Source: Enterobacter asburiae
GTDB lineage: Bacteria > Pseudomonadota > Gammaproteobacteria > Enterobacterales > Enterobacteriaceae
DNA: 64,000 nt
Reading direction: 5' to 3'
NCBI RefSeq assembly: GCF_007035645.1
Contig: NZ_AP019632.1
Coordinates: 1,922,001 to 1,986,000, forward strand
A model generated the notes under the pieces. The model worked only from the letters and a program-made list of their open reading frames with translations. It had not been told where the DNA came from and did no database searches. The first letter of the stretch is position 1. The number at the start of each line of letters is the position of its first letter. The translations under genes and the position numbers were made by a program. Shown here piece by piece: positions 46,855 through 56,620 of this stretch.

Positions 46855-47471
46855 GTCAGTTTTTCTATATCCATCCGGATAACCCGCAGCCACGTCTGAT
46901 CAACCAGGCCGTGGAGATCGTCCGCAAAGGCGGCGTGATTGTCTACCCGACCGATTCAGGCTACGCGCTGGGCTGTAAAATTGAAGATAAAGGGGCAATG
47001 GAGCGCATTTGCCGTATTCGCCAGCTGCCGGACGGCCATAACTTTACCCTGATGTGCCGCGATCTCTCTGAGCTATCGACCTATGCGTATGTTGATAACG
47101 TGGCGTTTCGCCTGATTAAGAACAACACGCCCGGTAACTACACCTTCATCCTGAAGGGCACGAAGGAAGTACCGCGTCGTCTGCTGCAGGAGAAACGCAA
47201 AACCATCGGCATGCGCGTGCCGTCGAACCCGATTGCGCAGGCGCTGCTGGAAACCCTCGGTGAACCGATGCTCTCCACCTCGCTGATGCTGCCCGGAAGC
47301 GAGTTTACCGAGTCCGATCCGGAAGAGATCAAAGATCGCCTGGAGAAGGTGGTCGAGCTGATTATTCACGGCGGCTATCTCGGCCAGCAGCCGACCACCG
47401 TGGTCGACTTAACCGAAGATGCACCGGAAGTGATTCGTGAAGGCGTGGGTGACGTAAAGCCTTTCTTGTAA
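46851..47471 (+). CDS. yciO: YrdC/Sua5-related protein YciO
   Basis: A 206-residue YrdC-fold protein related to the TsaC threonylcarbamoyl-AMP synthase. It shows the nucleotide-binding KGGVIVYPTDSGYALGC and SNPIAQALL segments. E. coli YciO does not replace TsaC in vivo, so its role is unresolved. It overlaps rnm by ATGA. Confidence 0.94.
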   Translation: MSQFFYIHPDNPQPRLINQAVEIVRKGGVIVYPTDSGYALGCKIEDKGAMERICRIRQLPDGHNFTLMCRDLSELSTYAYVDNVAFRLIKNNTPGNYTFILKGTKEVPRRLLQEKRKTIGMRVPSNPIAQALLETLGEPMLSTSLMLPGSEFTESDPEEIKDRLEKVVELIIHGGYLGQQPTTVVDLTEDAPEVIREGVGDVKPFL

Positions 47472-47567
47472 AGGTATAAGCAGATATACTACGCGGCCAT
47501 CAAAGCAGGGCTCAGCCCTCTTTTGACCTGATTCGACGCCTGTGAAGGCGACACCTGAGGAAGCTCA

Positions 47568-48443
47568 ATGAGCGAGAAGTTACAGAAAGTGCTGGCGCGT
47601 GCCGGCCACGGTTCACGCCGTGAAATCGAAGCCATTATTGAAGCGGGCCGCGTGAGTGTGGACGGTAAAATCGCCACGCTGGGTGACCGCGTAGAAATCG
47701 TACCGGGGCTGAAGATCCGCATCGATGGTCATCTTATCTCCGTTAAAGAGTCCGCTGAACAGATCTGCCGCGTACTGGCTTACTACAAGCCGGAAGGCGA
47801 GCTGTGCACCCGCAACGACCCGGAAGGTCGTCCGACGGTGTTTGACCGTCTGCCTAAACTGCGTGGCGCTCGCTGGATTGCCGTCGGCCGTCTGGACGTG
47901 AACACCTGCGGTCTGCTGCTGTTTACTACCGATGGTGAACTGGCAAACCGTCTGATGCACCCAAGCCGTGAAGTGGAACGTGAATACGCGGTGCGCGTAT
48001 TTGGCCAGGTTGACGAAAATAAACTGCGCGATCTGTCGCGTGGCGTTCAGCTTGAAGACGGTCCTGCGGCGTTCAAAACCATCAAGTTTACCGGTGGGGA
48101 AGGCATTAACCAGTGGTACAACGTGACCCTGACCGAAGGCCGTAACCGCGAGGTGCGTCGTCTCTGGGAAGCGGTAGGCGTGCAGGTTAGCCGCCTGATC
48201 CGCGTTCGTTACGGCGACATTCTGCTGCCGAAAGGTCTGCCGCGCGGGGGTTATACCGAACTGGATCTGACCCAAACCAACTACCTGCGCGAGCTGGTTG
48301 GCCTGACGCCGGAAACCACCTCAAAAGTGGCGGTGGAAAAAGATCGTCGTCGCATGAAGGCGAATCAGATCCGTCGCGCGGTGAAGCGCCACAGCCAGGT
48401 GAGCAGCAGCCGCCGCTCCGGCAGCCGTAACAACAACGGTTAA
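47568..48443 (+). CDS. rluB: 23S rRNA pseudouridine(2605) synthase RluB
   Basis: A 291-residue RsuA-family enzyme that isomerises U2605 in 23S rRNA. The N-terminal S4 RNA-binding domain ([31 protein letters not shown]) is followed by the catalytic domain with the aspartate in [17 protein letters not shown]. The C-terminal tail is basic, with runs such as [10 protein letters not shown] and [11 protein letters not shown]. The ribosome site is GAGGAAGC. Confidence 0.96.
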   Translation: MSEKLQKVLARAGHGSRREIEAIIEAGRVSVDGKIATLGDRVEIVPGLKIRIDGHLISVKESAEQICRVLAYYKPEGELCTRNDPEGRPTVFDRLPKLRGARWIAVGRLDVNTCGLLLFTTDGELANRLMHPSREVEREYAVRVFGQVDENKLRDLSRGVQLEDGPAAFKTIKFTGGEGINQWYNVTLTEGRNREVRRLWEAVGVQVSRLIRVRYGDILLPKGLPRGGYTELDLTQTNYLRELVGLTPETTSKVAVEKDRRRMKANQIRRAVKRHSQVSSSRRSGSRNNNG

Positions 48444-48447
48444 TATT

Positions 48448-48476
48448 AAAGCCCGGTGAACGCACCGGGCTTTTTT
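48448..48476. terminator. Terminator between rluB and btuR
   Basis: AAAGCCCGGTG (48448-48458), loop AACG, CACCGGGCTTT (48463-48473), T run to 48476. It terminates rluB and, with only three A residues on the left, may weakly serve btuR. Confidence 0.88.
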
Positions 48477-48478
48477 CT

Positions 48479-49069
48479 TTAGTAATCAATTCCAATTTGC
48501 GCTTTGATGCCTGCATCAAACGCATGTTTGACCGGACGCAGCTCGCTGACGGTATCGGCCATCTCCAGAATATCCCGATGACATCCGCGCCCCGTGACGA
48601 TAACCGTCTGGTGTACAGGACGATTCTTCAGAGCATCCAGCACGGCTTCCAGCGGCAGGTAGTCGTAGGCGACCATATAGGTGATCTCATCCAGCAGAAC
48701 CATATTCAGCGAGGGATTGGCCAGCATTCTCTTTGCATGCTCCCAGACGGCGAGACAGGCTGCAGTATCCGTTTCCCGGTTCTGAGTATCCCACGTAAAC
48801 CCGGTCGCCATCACCTGAAACTCAACGCCGTGAGGCTCAAGCAAATTCCGCTCACCGTTGGGCCATTCGCCTTTGATAAACTGGATCACACCCACTTTTT
48901 GACCGTGTCCAACGGCGCGTGTCGCCGTGCCGAATGCGGCGGTGGTTTTCCCTTTTCCGTTGCCGGTAAAAACGATGACGATCCCACGTTCGTCCTGGGC
49001 TGCCGCGACGCGCGCATCGACCTGTTCTTTCAGACGCTGCTGGCGCTGCTGATGGCGTTCTTCACTCAT
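48479..49069 (-). CDS. btuR: Corrinoid adenosyltransferase BtuR (CobO)
   Basis: A 196-residue ATP:cob(I)alamin adenosyltransferase that makes adenosylcobalamin. The P-loop GNGKGKTT lies at 36-43, and LDEITYMVAYDYL is the Walker-B-like segment. Its ATG overlaps the yciK stop (ATGA). Confidence 0.96.
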   Translation of the reverse strand: MSEERHQQRQQRLKEQVDARVAAAQDERGIVIVFTGNGKGKTTAAFGTATRAVGHGQKVGVIQFIKGEWPNGERNLLEPHGVEFQVMATGFTWDTQNRETDTAACLAVWEHAKRMLANPSLNMVLLDEITYMVAYDYLPLEAVLDALKNRPVHQTVIVTGRGCHRDILEMADTVSELRPVKHAFDAGIKAQIGIDY

Positions 49070-49827
49070 TGCGAAATTCCTGGTTTACGTCCCGGCTGGG
49101 CGTCAAAGGTCATCCCGGTTTTGCGGCGGCTGTCGTCGCCCATCAGCCAGAGATAGAGCGGCATAATGTCTGCCGGGGTTTTCAGCTTCTGCGGATCTTC
49201 GCTCGGGAACGCGCTGGCGCGCATTTTGGTGCGCGTACCGCCCGGGTTAATGCAGTTTACGCGCAGATGGCGGTTCTGGTACTCCTCCGCCAGCACCTGC
49301 ATCATGCCTTCGGTCGCGAATTTTGATACGGCATAGGCTCCCCAGTTTGCGCGTCCTTCACGGCCAACGCTGGACGAGGTAAAGACCAGTGACCCGGACT
49401 CGGATTTGAGTAATAAAGGAAGCAATGCCTGTGTGAGGTAAAAAGTGCCGTTGACGTTGACCTGCATCACCTGCTGCCAGATATCTGGATCCTGTTCATC
49501 CATCGGACGCACTTCACCTAGCAAACCGGCGTTATGCAGCACGCCGTCGAGTCTCGGATAGTGAGCGCTGATGCGCTGGGCTAATTCCTGGCACACCGCA
49601 GGCGTGCAGGTCAGTAAATCGAGCGTATACCACGGGGCCGGCGTGCCGCATACGGCCTCAATCTCCTGGGCGACGTTTTTCAGTTTTTCTTCGTTGCGCC
49701 CGATCAGAATGACGTTGGCGCCATATTCGGCGTATGTCAGGGCTGCCTCGCGGCCAATCCCGTCGCTGGCACCGGTGACAAGAATAATCCGGTTTTGCAG
49801 CAGATTTTTTTGCGGTTGATAATGCAC
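49066..49827 (-). CDS. yciK: Short-chain dehydrogenase/reductase YciK
   Basis: A 253-residue SDR oxidoreductase with the cofactor loop TGASDGIG (about 18-26), the NAG motif in LHNAGLLG and the catalytic pair Y165 and K169 (YAVSK). The substrate is unknown. It is upstream of btuR in a two-gene operon and divergent from sohB. Confidence 0.94.
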   Translation of the reverse strand: MHYQPQKNLLQNRIILVTGASDGIGREAALTYAEYGANVILIGRNEEKLKNVAQEIEAVCGTPAPWYTLDLLTCTPAVCQELAQRISAHYPRLDGVLHNAGLLGEVRPMDEQDPDIWQQVMQVNVNGTFYLTQALLPLLLKSESGSLVFTSSSVGREGRANWGAYAVSKFATEGMMQVLAEEYQNRHLRVNCINPGGTRTKMRASAFPSEDPQKLKTPADIMPLYLWLMGDDSRRKTGMTFDAQPGRKPGISQ

Positions 49828-50078
49828 GGTGACTCCTCAGGCGACCGGTGACGCAATGGCGCCTTTATGATGACTTTTCGGCTTTATGCCCGAATTAGCT
49901 TAATAATTCAATCAGTCTACAGGACGCATTACTGTAAAATTAACAATTTGCAAATATTTAAACTCCAGTCCGGGGATTCCTGAAGGCGGCTCGCAGAGGT
50001 AATGTCACGAGCGAGACGCATGGGCAGGGCTGTTGTACACTGCCGTGAAAGATTCGTGGTTAAATCAAGGTGAAACGC

Positions 50079-51125
50079 GTGGAATTACTTTCTCAATATG
50101 GGTTGTTTTTGGCCAAAATCGCGACGGTGGTGGTTGCCATTGCGGTGGTTGCCGTTCTGATTGCCAACCTGACGCAGCGCAAGCGTCAGCGTGGGGAGTT
50201 ACGCATCACCCGCCTGAGCGAGCAGTATAAAGAGATGCAGGAAGAGATGTCTCTGGCGCTGCTTGATAGTCATCAACAGAAACTCTGGCAGAAAGCGCAG
50301 AAGAAAAAGCATAAACAGGAAGCCAAAGCGGCAAAGGCAAAAGCAAAGCTCAATGCGCCGCAGGATAAGGCCACGCCGCGCGTCTATGTGCTCGATTTTA
50401 AAGGCAGTATGGATGCGCATGAAGTGTCTTCTCTGCGGGAAGAAGTGACTGCCGTTCTGGCCGTGGCGACACCGCAGGATCAGGTTGTCGTGCGTCTTGA
50501 AAGCCCGGGCGGGGTGGTTCACGGTTACGGACTGGCCGCCTCACAGCTGCAGCGCCTGCGTGAAAAACAGATCCCGCTGACCGTTGCCGTGGATAAAGTG
50601 GCCGCGAGCGGTGGCTACATGATGGCCTGCGTGGCGGACAAAATTGTTGCCGCGCCGTTCTCCATTATTGGCTCGATCGGCGTGGTCGCACAAATTCCGA
50701 ACTTTAACCGCTTCCTGAAAAATAAAGAGATTGATATCGAACTTCACACGGCGGGTCAGTACAAACGTACCCTGACGCTGCTGGGGGAAAACACGGAAGA
50801 AGGGCGTCAAAAATTCCGCGAAGATCTCAACGAAACGCATCATCTCTTTAAAGATTTTGTACACCGTATGCGCCCAACGCTCGATATTGAACAGGTCGCG
50901 ACGGGCGAGCACTGGTACGGCGTCCAGGCGCAGGAGAAAGGGCTGGTGGATGAAGTCGGAACCAGCGACGATCTGCTGCTCAATCTGATGGAAGGCCGGG
51001 AACTGGTGGGCGTGCGCTTTACCCAGCGTAAGCGACTCCTTGACCGCTTTACCAACAGTGCGGCAGAAAGCGCGGACCGTCTGCTGCTGCGCTGGCTACA
51101 GCGCGGACAAAAACCGCTGCTGTAA
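50079..51125 (+). CDS. sohB: Inner membrane S49 peptidase SohB
   Basis: A 348-residue signal-peptide-peptidase-like protein, named in E. coli as a multicopy suppressor of htrA (degP). A single N-terminal anchor (about 7-30) is followed by a lysine-rich segment (KAQKKKHKQEAKAAKAKAK, coiled and basic) and the protease domain. The catalytic pair appears as S177 in AASGGYM and K229 in GQYKRT. The GTG at 50079, six or seven bases after AAGGTG, matches the family start MELLSxYGLF; a GTG at 50070 would add three residues. Confidence 0.95.
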   Translation: MELLSQYGLFLAKIATVVVAIAVVAVLIANLTQRKRQRGELRITRLSEQYKEMQEEMSLALLDSHQQKLWQKAQKKKHKQEAKAAKAKAKLNAPQDKATPRVYVLDFKGSMDAHEVSSLREEVTAVLAVATPQDQVVVRLESPGGVVHGYGLAASQLQRLREKQIPLTVAVDKVAASGGYMMACVADKIVAAPFSIIGSIGVVAQIPNFNRFLKNKEIDIELHTAGQYKRTLTLLGENTEEGRQKFREDLNETHHLFKDFVHRMRPTLDIEQVATGEHWYGVQAQEKGLVDEVGTSDDLLLNLMEGRELVGVRFTQRKRLLDRFTNSAAESADRLLLRWLQRGQKPLL

Positions 51126-51128
51126 ACA

Positions 51129-51156
51129 AAAACGCGAGGCATATGCCTCGCGTTTT
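51129..51156. terminator. Terminator between sohB and yciN
   Basis: AAAACGCGAGGC (51129-51140), loop ATAT, GCCTCGCGTTTT (51145-51156). The symmetric stem can act for both convergent genes. Confidence 0.9.
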
Positions 51157-51159
51157 GCG

Positions 51160-51411
51160 TTAATCGACCAGGTGATATTTCTCTGAAAGCGTATGCGCCA
51201 GGTATTTGAACATGTTAAACACGGCGGTGCTTTTCGGGGTCGGTAAACCCTGTTCGTCAAGGAAGTATTCGCCGCTGAAAATCAGCACGCCATTACGCTG
51301 CTCTACCCCGGTGGCTTCAATGCCCGCCAGCGTATCTTCATGGTCACGGATAAGCTTGTTTGCTTCGATAAGCAGAGAGGCTCGGTCAATAGGTTGGGTC
51401 GTATTCTGCAT
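51160..51411 (-). CDS. yciN: YciN family protein (DUF2498)
   Basis: An 83-residue protein starting [20 protein letters not shown], matching E. coli YciN. It is acidic and helical, with a conserved [21 protein letters not shown] core. Function is unknown. The ATG at 51411 gives the family length; the longer frame to 51528 has no family support. Confidence 0.93.
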   Translation of the reverse strand: MQNTTQPIDRASLLIEANKLIRDHEDTLAGIEATGVEQRNGVLIFSGEYFLDEQGLPTPKSTAVFNMFKYLAHTLSEKYHLVD

Positions 51412-51810
51412 AATCCACTCCTTAAACAGTGACAATAGTCTACGCCGAGGGCGCTTTGGGGGCAAATTTTCCCTGTAATGTGAGGGGATAAGGTGCAGGG
51501 TCCTGGCTGGCGGGATCTGCTTTTGCATGCTAATAAAGTTGCGTAACGAATTTTATCAGGTAGAGTGTGCGCTTTCGTCATTCTGGCAACAGAATTGCTT
51601 GACATTCAACCGGGAATTCGTCACGAATTACACGAGATGTGAGAAAAATACCCGAAAACTCAATCACCTGGGCGTCTTCTCATTAACGTCCGGTAAGTCA
51701 AAGGGGTTGATATCTCCTGAGGCAGTCGCAATATCATTGGCTCGTCGTCAGCGGAAGGGAAATCAACGTGCGGCGTATTCCTGGAAGAATTAAATTAGGT
51801 AAAGGTGAAT
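51412..51810. promoter_or_regulatory. yciN-topA intergenic control region
   Basis: This 399-base gap holds no gene that I can support. E. coli topA has several promoters here that respond to supercoiling, heat shock and Fis. I cannot assign the individual elements with confidence. A ribosome site, AAAGGTGAAT, precedes the topA ATG at 51811. Confidence 0.5.
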
Positions 51811-54408
51811 ATGGGTAAAGCTCTCGTCATCGTTGAGTCCCCGGCAAAAGCCAAAACGATCAATAAGTATCTGGGTAATGACTACGTGGTTAAGTCCAGC
51901 GTCGGTCATATCCGCGATTTGCCGACCAGTGGCTCAGCCAGCAAAAAGAGCGCAGACTCTACCTCCACCAAAGGGGCTAAAAAGCCTAAAAAGGATGAAC
52001 GTAGCGCGCTTGTCAACCGCATGGGTGTTAACCCATGGCATAACTGGGATGCACAATATGAAGTGCTGCCCGGGAAAGAAAAAGTCGTTAACGAGCTGAA
52101 GCAGCTTGCTGAAAAAGCAGACCACATCTATCTCGCAACCGACCTTGACCGCGAAGGGGAAGCCATTGCGTGGCACCTGCGGGAAGTGATCGGTGGTGAT
52201 GACAAACGCTACAGCCGTGTAGTGTTTAACGAAATTACGAAGAATGCGATTCGTCAGGCGTTTGAGAAGCCGGGCGAACTGAATATTGACCGCGTAAACG
52301 CACAGCAGGCTCGTCGCTTTATGGACCGCGTTGTGGGCTACATGGTCTCTCCACTGCTGTGGAAGAAGATTGCCCGTGGCCTGTCCGCAGGGCGTGTGCA
52401 ATCCGTCGCCGTGCGTCTGGTCGTTGAGCGTGAGCGCGAAATTAAAGCCTTCGTGCCGGAAGAGTTCTGGGAAGTCGATGCCAATGTGACCACGCCGGGC
52501 GGTGACGCTCTGCCGCTGCAGGTGAGCCATCACAACGACAAGCCTTTCCGTCCAGAAAACCGCGACCAGACCATGGCCGCCGTAGCGCTGCTGGAAAAAG
52601 CACGCTATCAGGTGCTGGAACGTGAAGACAAACCGACCAGCAGCAAGCCGGGGGCACCGTTTATTACCTCCACGCTGCAACAGGCTGCAAGCACGCGTCT
52701 GGGTTATGGCGTGAAGAAGACCATGATGATGGCCCAGCGCCTGTATGAAGCGGGCTACATCACCTACATGCGTACCGACTCAACCAACCTGAGTCAGGAC
52801 GCGGTCAGCATGGTGCGCGGCTACATCAGTGACAATTTCGGTAAGAAATACCTGCCGGAAAGCGCTAACCAGTTCGCCAGCAAAGAGAACTCTCAGGAAG
52901 CACACGAAGCGATTCGTCCTTCTGACGTCTCGGTGTTAGCGGAATCGCTGAAAGACATGGAAGCCGACGCGCAGAAGCTGTATCAGCTGATCTGGCGCCA
53001 GTTCGTGGCGTGCCAGATGACGCCAGCGCAGTACGACTCCACCACGCTGACCGTTGGTGCGGGTGAGTTCCGTCTCAAAGCGCGCGGTCGTATCCTGCGT
53101 TTCGACGGCTGGACGAAGGTGATGCCAGCGCTGCGTAAAGGTGATGAAGACCGAACGCTGCCGGCGGTAAATAAAGGGGATGAGCTCTCGCTGGTTGACC
53201 TCGTGCCAGCCCAGCACTTCACCAAGCCGCCTGCGCGCTTCAGTGAAGCGTCCCTGGTGAAAGAGCTGGAAAAACGCGGTATTGGTCGTCCGTCGACCTA
53301 CGCGTCCATCATCTCGACGATCCAGGACCGTGGCTACGTACGCGTTGAAAACCGCCGTTTCTATGCGGAAAAAATGGGTGAGATCGTCACTGACCGTCTG
53401 GAGGCAAACTTCCGCGAGTTGATGAACTACGATTTCACCGCGCAAATGGAAGACAGCCTCGACCAGGTTGCCAGCCATCAGGCGGAATGGAAAAAGGTAC
53501 TCGACAGCTTCTTCAGCGACTTTACCGACCAGCTTGAAAAAGCGGAGAAAGATCCTGAAGAGGGCGGCATGCTGCCTAACCAGATGGTTCTGACCAGCAT
53601 CGACTGTCCAACCTGCGGCCGCAAGATGGGGATCCGCACAGCAACCACGGGCGTATTCCTTGGCTGCTCCGGCTATGCGCTGTCACCAAAAGAGCGCTGC
53701 AAAACCACCATCAACCTGGTGCCTGAGAACGAAGTTCTCAACGTGCTGGAGGGTGACGATGCGGAAACTAACGCTCTGCGTGCCAAACGCCGCTGCAAGA
53801 AATGCGGCACGGCAATGGACAGCTACCTGATCGATCCAAAACGTAAGCTGCACGTCTGCGGTAATAACCCAACGTGTGACGGGTATGAGATCGAAGAGGG
53901 CGAGTTCCGCATTAAAGGCTATGACGGCCCGATTGTGGAATGCGAGAAGTGCGGCTCTGAAATGCACCTGAAAATGGGGCGTTTCGGTAAGTACATGGCC
54001 TGTACCAACGACGAGTGTAAAAACACGCGCAAAATTCTGCGTAACGGCGAAGTGGCTCCTCCGAAGGAAGATCCGGTTCCGCTGCCAGAACTGCCGTGCG
54101 AGAAATCCGACGCGTACTTCGTGCTGCGTGATGGTGCCGCAGGTGTCTTCCTGGCCGCCAACACCTTCCCGAAATCGCGTGAAACGCGCGCGCCGCTGGT
54201 GGAAGAGTTGCATCGCTTCCGCGATCGTCTGCCTGAGAAACTGCGTTATCTGGCCGATGCGCCACAGCAGGATCCGGAAGGCAACAAAACCGTGGTACGG
54301 TTTAGCCGTAAAACTAAGCAGCAGTATGTTGCGGCCGAGAAAGAGGGTAAAGCGACCGGATGGTCTGCCTTCTTTGTCGATGGCAAATGGGTTGAAGGCA
54401 AGAAATAA
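51811..54408 (+). CDS. topA: DNA topoisomerase I TopA
   Basis: An 865-residue type IA topoisomerase that relaxes negative supercoils. The N-terminal TOPRIM domain starts [21 protein letters not shown] and contains [15 protein letters not shown]. The active tyrosine is in [14 protein letters not shown] (near residue 319). Three C-terminal four-cysteine zinc elements are visible ([27 protein letters not shown], each with a later cysteine pair), followed by ribbon domains. The ATG at 51811 is the family start; a GTG lies two codons before it. Confidence 0.98.
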   Translation: MGKALVIVESPAKAKTINKYLGNDYVVKSSVGHIRDLPTSGSASKKSADSTSTKGAKKPKKDERSALVNRMGVNPWHNWDAQYEVLPGKEKVVNELKQLAEKADHIYLATDLDREGEAIAWHLREVIGGDDKRYSRVVFNEITKNAIRQAFEKPGELNIDRVNAQQARRFMDRVVGYMVSPLLWKKIARGLSAGRVQSVAVRLVVEREREIKAFVPEEFWEVDANVTTPGGDALPLQVSHHNDKPFRPENRDQTMAAVALLEKARYQVLEREDKPTSSKPGAPFITSTLQQAASTRLGYGVKKTMMMAQRLYEAGYITYMRTDSTNLSQDAVSMVRGYISDNFGKKYLPESANQFASKENSQEAHEAIRPSDVSVLAESLKDMEADAQKLYQLIWRQFVACQMTPAQYDSTTLTVGAGEFRLKARGRILRFDGWTKVMPALRKGDEDRTLPAVNKGDELSLVDLVPAQHFTKPPARFSEASLVKELEKRGIGRPSTYASIISTIQDRGYVRVENRRFYAEKMGEIVTDRLEANFRELMNYDFTAQMEDSLDQVASHQAEWKKVLDSFFSDFTDQLEKAEKDPEEGGMLPNQMVLTSIDCPTCGRKMGIRTATTGVFLGCSGYALSPKERCKTTINLVPENEVLNVLEGDDAETNALRAKRRCKKCGTAMDSYLIDPKRKLHVCGNNPTCDGYEIEEGEFRIKGYDGPIVECEKCGSEMHLKMGRFGKYMACTNDECKNTRKILRNGEVAPPKEDPVPLPELPCEKSDAYFVLRDGAAGVFLAANTFPKSRETRAPLVEELHRFRDRLPEKLRYLADAPQQDPEGNKTVVRFSRKTKQQYVAAEKEGKATGWSAFFVDGKWVEGKK

Positions 54409-54433
54409 TCTTCCCTTACCGTAACTTACCTGT

Positions 54434-54460
54434 AAAAGGGCCGGATTTCCGGCCCTTTTT
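54434..54460 (+). terminator. topA terminator
   Basis: AAAAGGGCCGG (54434-54444), loop, CCGGCCCTTTT (54449-54459), with the T run continuing. Confidence 0.92.
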
Positions 54461-54580
54461 TATTGCCTTGTTATTATTTTTTGTTCCGTACTATACAGTC
54501 AGGCTATAAATGATATAGTGGTTATAGTTAACCTGTTTCTTATTATTAAATCGTCTTAAGCGATTGACCGCATGCGCTAA

Positions 54581-55570
<990 letters not shown>

Positions 55571-55577
55571 TCACACC

Positions 55578-55606
55578 CGGTATCTTTCCCTTAGGGAAAG
55601 ATACCG
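55578..55606. terminator. cysB downstream hairpin
   Basis: CGGTATCTTTCCC (55578-55590) and GGGAAAGATACCG (55594-55606) form a perfect 13-base stem around a TTA loop, eight bases after the cysB stop. No T run follows, so its role as terminator is uncertain. The rest of the gap to 55908 is AT-rich; TATAAT at 55661-55666 could be a -10 for ymiA, but without a clear -35. Confidence 0.65.
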
Positions 55607-55908
55607 AAATAACGCCTCAAAGCTAAATTAGAATTATCATCATCTGCGTATCCCCTGTCATATAATGTCATTATCCATTTAATCCGTATGGTTATAATGT
55701 CGTGAATTGGCGACAAAAGTAGAAACTAATTTACGCCTTCGCAAATTTTTCTTTTCAATTATTTATTTCTGGTCAAAAGATTGAATATTTCATACCTTCC
55801 GGTGCGTAAATTCACTGGCTTTTCGGCTAAAGTTTCTTTAGGATTTATCTCAACAGATGATTAATTGTACCAATTGTTTGGTCCTAAATGATAAGCGATG
55901 TCGATTGT

Positions 55909-56049
55909 ATGAGGTTAGCAATGCCTTCAGGAAGTGAAGAACCGCAAAGGGATCCTGCGCTCAAGCGTAAAGCCTGGCTGGCGGTCTTTCTCGTCTCTAC
56001 CCTGTTTTGGGTGGTGGTTGCTCTCCTGGCCTGGAAATATTGGGGTTAA
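55909..56049 (+). CDS. ymiA: Small membrane protein YmiA
   Basis: A 46-residue protein starting MRLAMPSGSEEPQRD with one membrane segment (KRKAWLAVFLVSTLFWVVV onwards) and a short WKYWG tail. Length and position between cysB and acnA match E. coli YmiA. An internal ATG at 55921 is an alternative start. Function is unknown. It ends two bases before yciX, so both are likely on one transcript. Its membrane segment resembles that of YmiC. Confidence 0.85.
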   Translation: MRLAMPSGSEEPQRDPALKRKAWLAVFLVSTLFWVVVALLAWKYWG

Positions 56050-56051
56050 AT

Positions 56052-56222
56052 ATGGCAGTGACGGTACGTACAGAAACGGTAAAACAGATGTGTCAGCATC
56101 GTGACAACGGCCACAGAGGGCGTAAAGCACCTGCGACTGTTGTACCCGCGTCCTGGAAACTGACGCCGCAGCAGCAAGCGTTTATTGATGTGTTCGCAGA
56201 AGACGAACCCAAAAAACAATAA
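56052..56222 (+). CDS. yciX: Small protein YciX
   Basis: A 56-residue soluble, basic protein (MAVTVRTETVKQMCQHRDN, then GHRGRKAPATVVPASWKLTPQQQAFIDVFAED). By position and length it is YciX. No function is known. It starts two bases after the ymiA stop, which indicates translational coupling. Confidence 0.82.
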   Translation: MAVTVRTETVKQMCQHRDNGHRGRKAPATVVPASWKLTPQQQAFIDVFAEDEPKKQ

Positions 56223-56357
56223 TTTAGTTAATTGCGTAATGATGCAAATAGTCTGAATATCGACTCTGCACTTTCGTACTCTTTAATAAATACACATCAG
56301 CAATATAGCACTGAGGACTTACCTCGGAACTTTTAATAAATAATGCCTGGTGTCCCT

Positions 56358-56459
56358 ATGATGAATAACATGACGTCTCACAAATACTGGTCATGGATCG
56401 GCGTTTTTACCGTGTCGATTCTGTTCTGGAGTCAGCTCATCTGGTTGGCCCTCCACTAA
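56358..56459 (+). CDS. ymiC: Very small membrane protein, YmiC-like
   Basis: A 33-residue frame, [20 protein letters not shown] and then a hydrophobic end [12 protein letters not shown], forming one membrane helix. K-12 annotates ymiC (31 residues) at this exact place before acnA. Two adjacent ATGs (56358, 56361) and a possible third at 56370 leave the start uncertain. It is followed by its own terminator. The shared W-x-x-VF-x-VS-x-LFW pattern with YmiA suggests the two are paralogs. Confidence 0.72.
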   Translation: MMNNMTSHKYWSWIGVFTVSILFWSQLIWLALH

Positions 56460-56464
56460 ATTGT

Positions 56465-56490
56465 AAAACCTCGCTACGGCGGGGTTTTTT
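56465..56490 (+). terminator. ymiC terminator
   Basis: AAAACCTCGC (56465-56474), loop TACG, GCGGGGTTTT (56479-56488), T run to 56490. It separates the small genes from acnA, implying a separate acnA promoter. Confidence 0.88.
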
Positions 56491-56620
56491 GTTTTTCCTT
56501 TCTGGACCAATCCTAAATTTATCAATTTGGGTTGTTATCAAAACGTTACGACATCTTTGTGTTATCTTTAATTACGGCCCTGATGATTGTCGGGGCATCT
56601 CTGTGATTAAGGAGGAGCTT

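Noticed and set aside
56393..56620. N-terminal extension of acnA
   Set aside because: It would read through the ymiC gene end and its terminator; the ATG at 56621 has a strong ribosome site and the family N-terminus.
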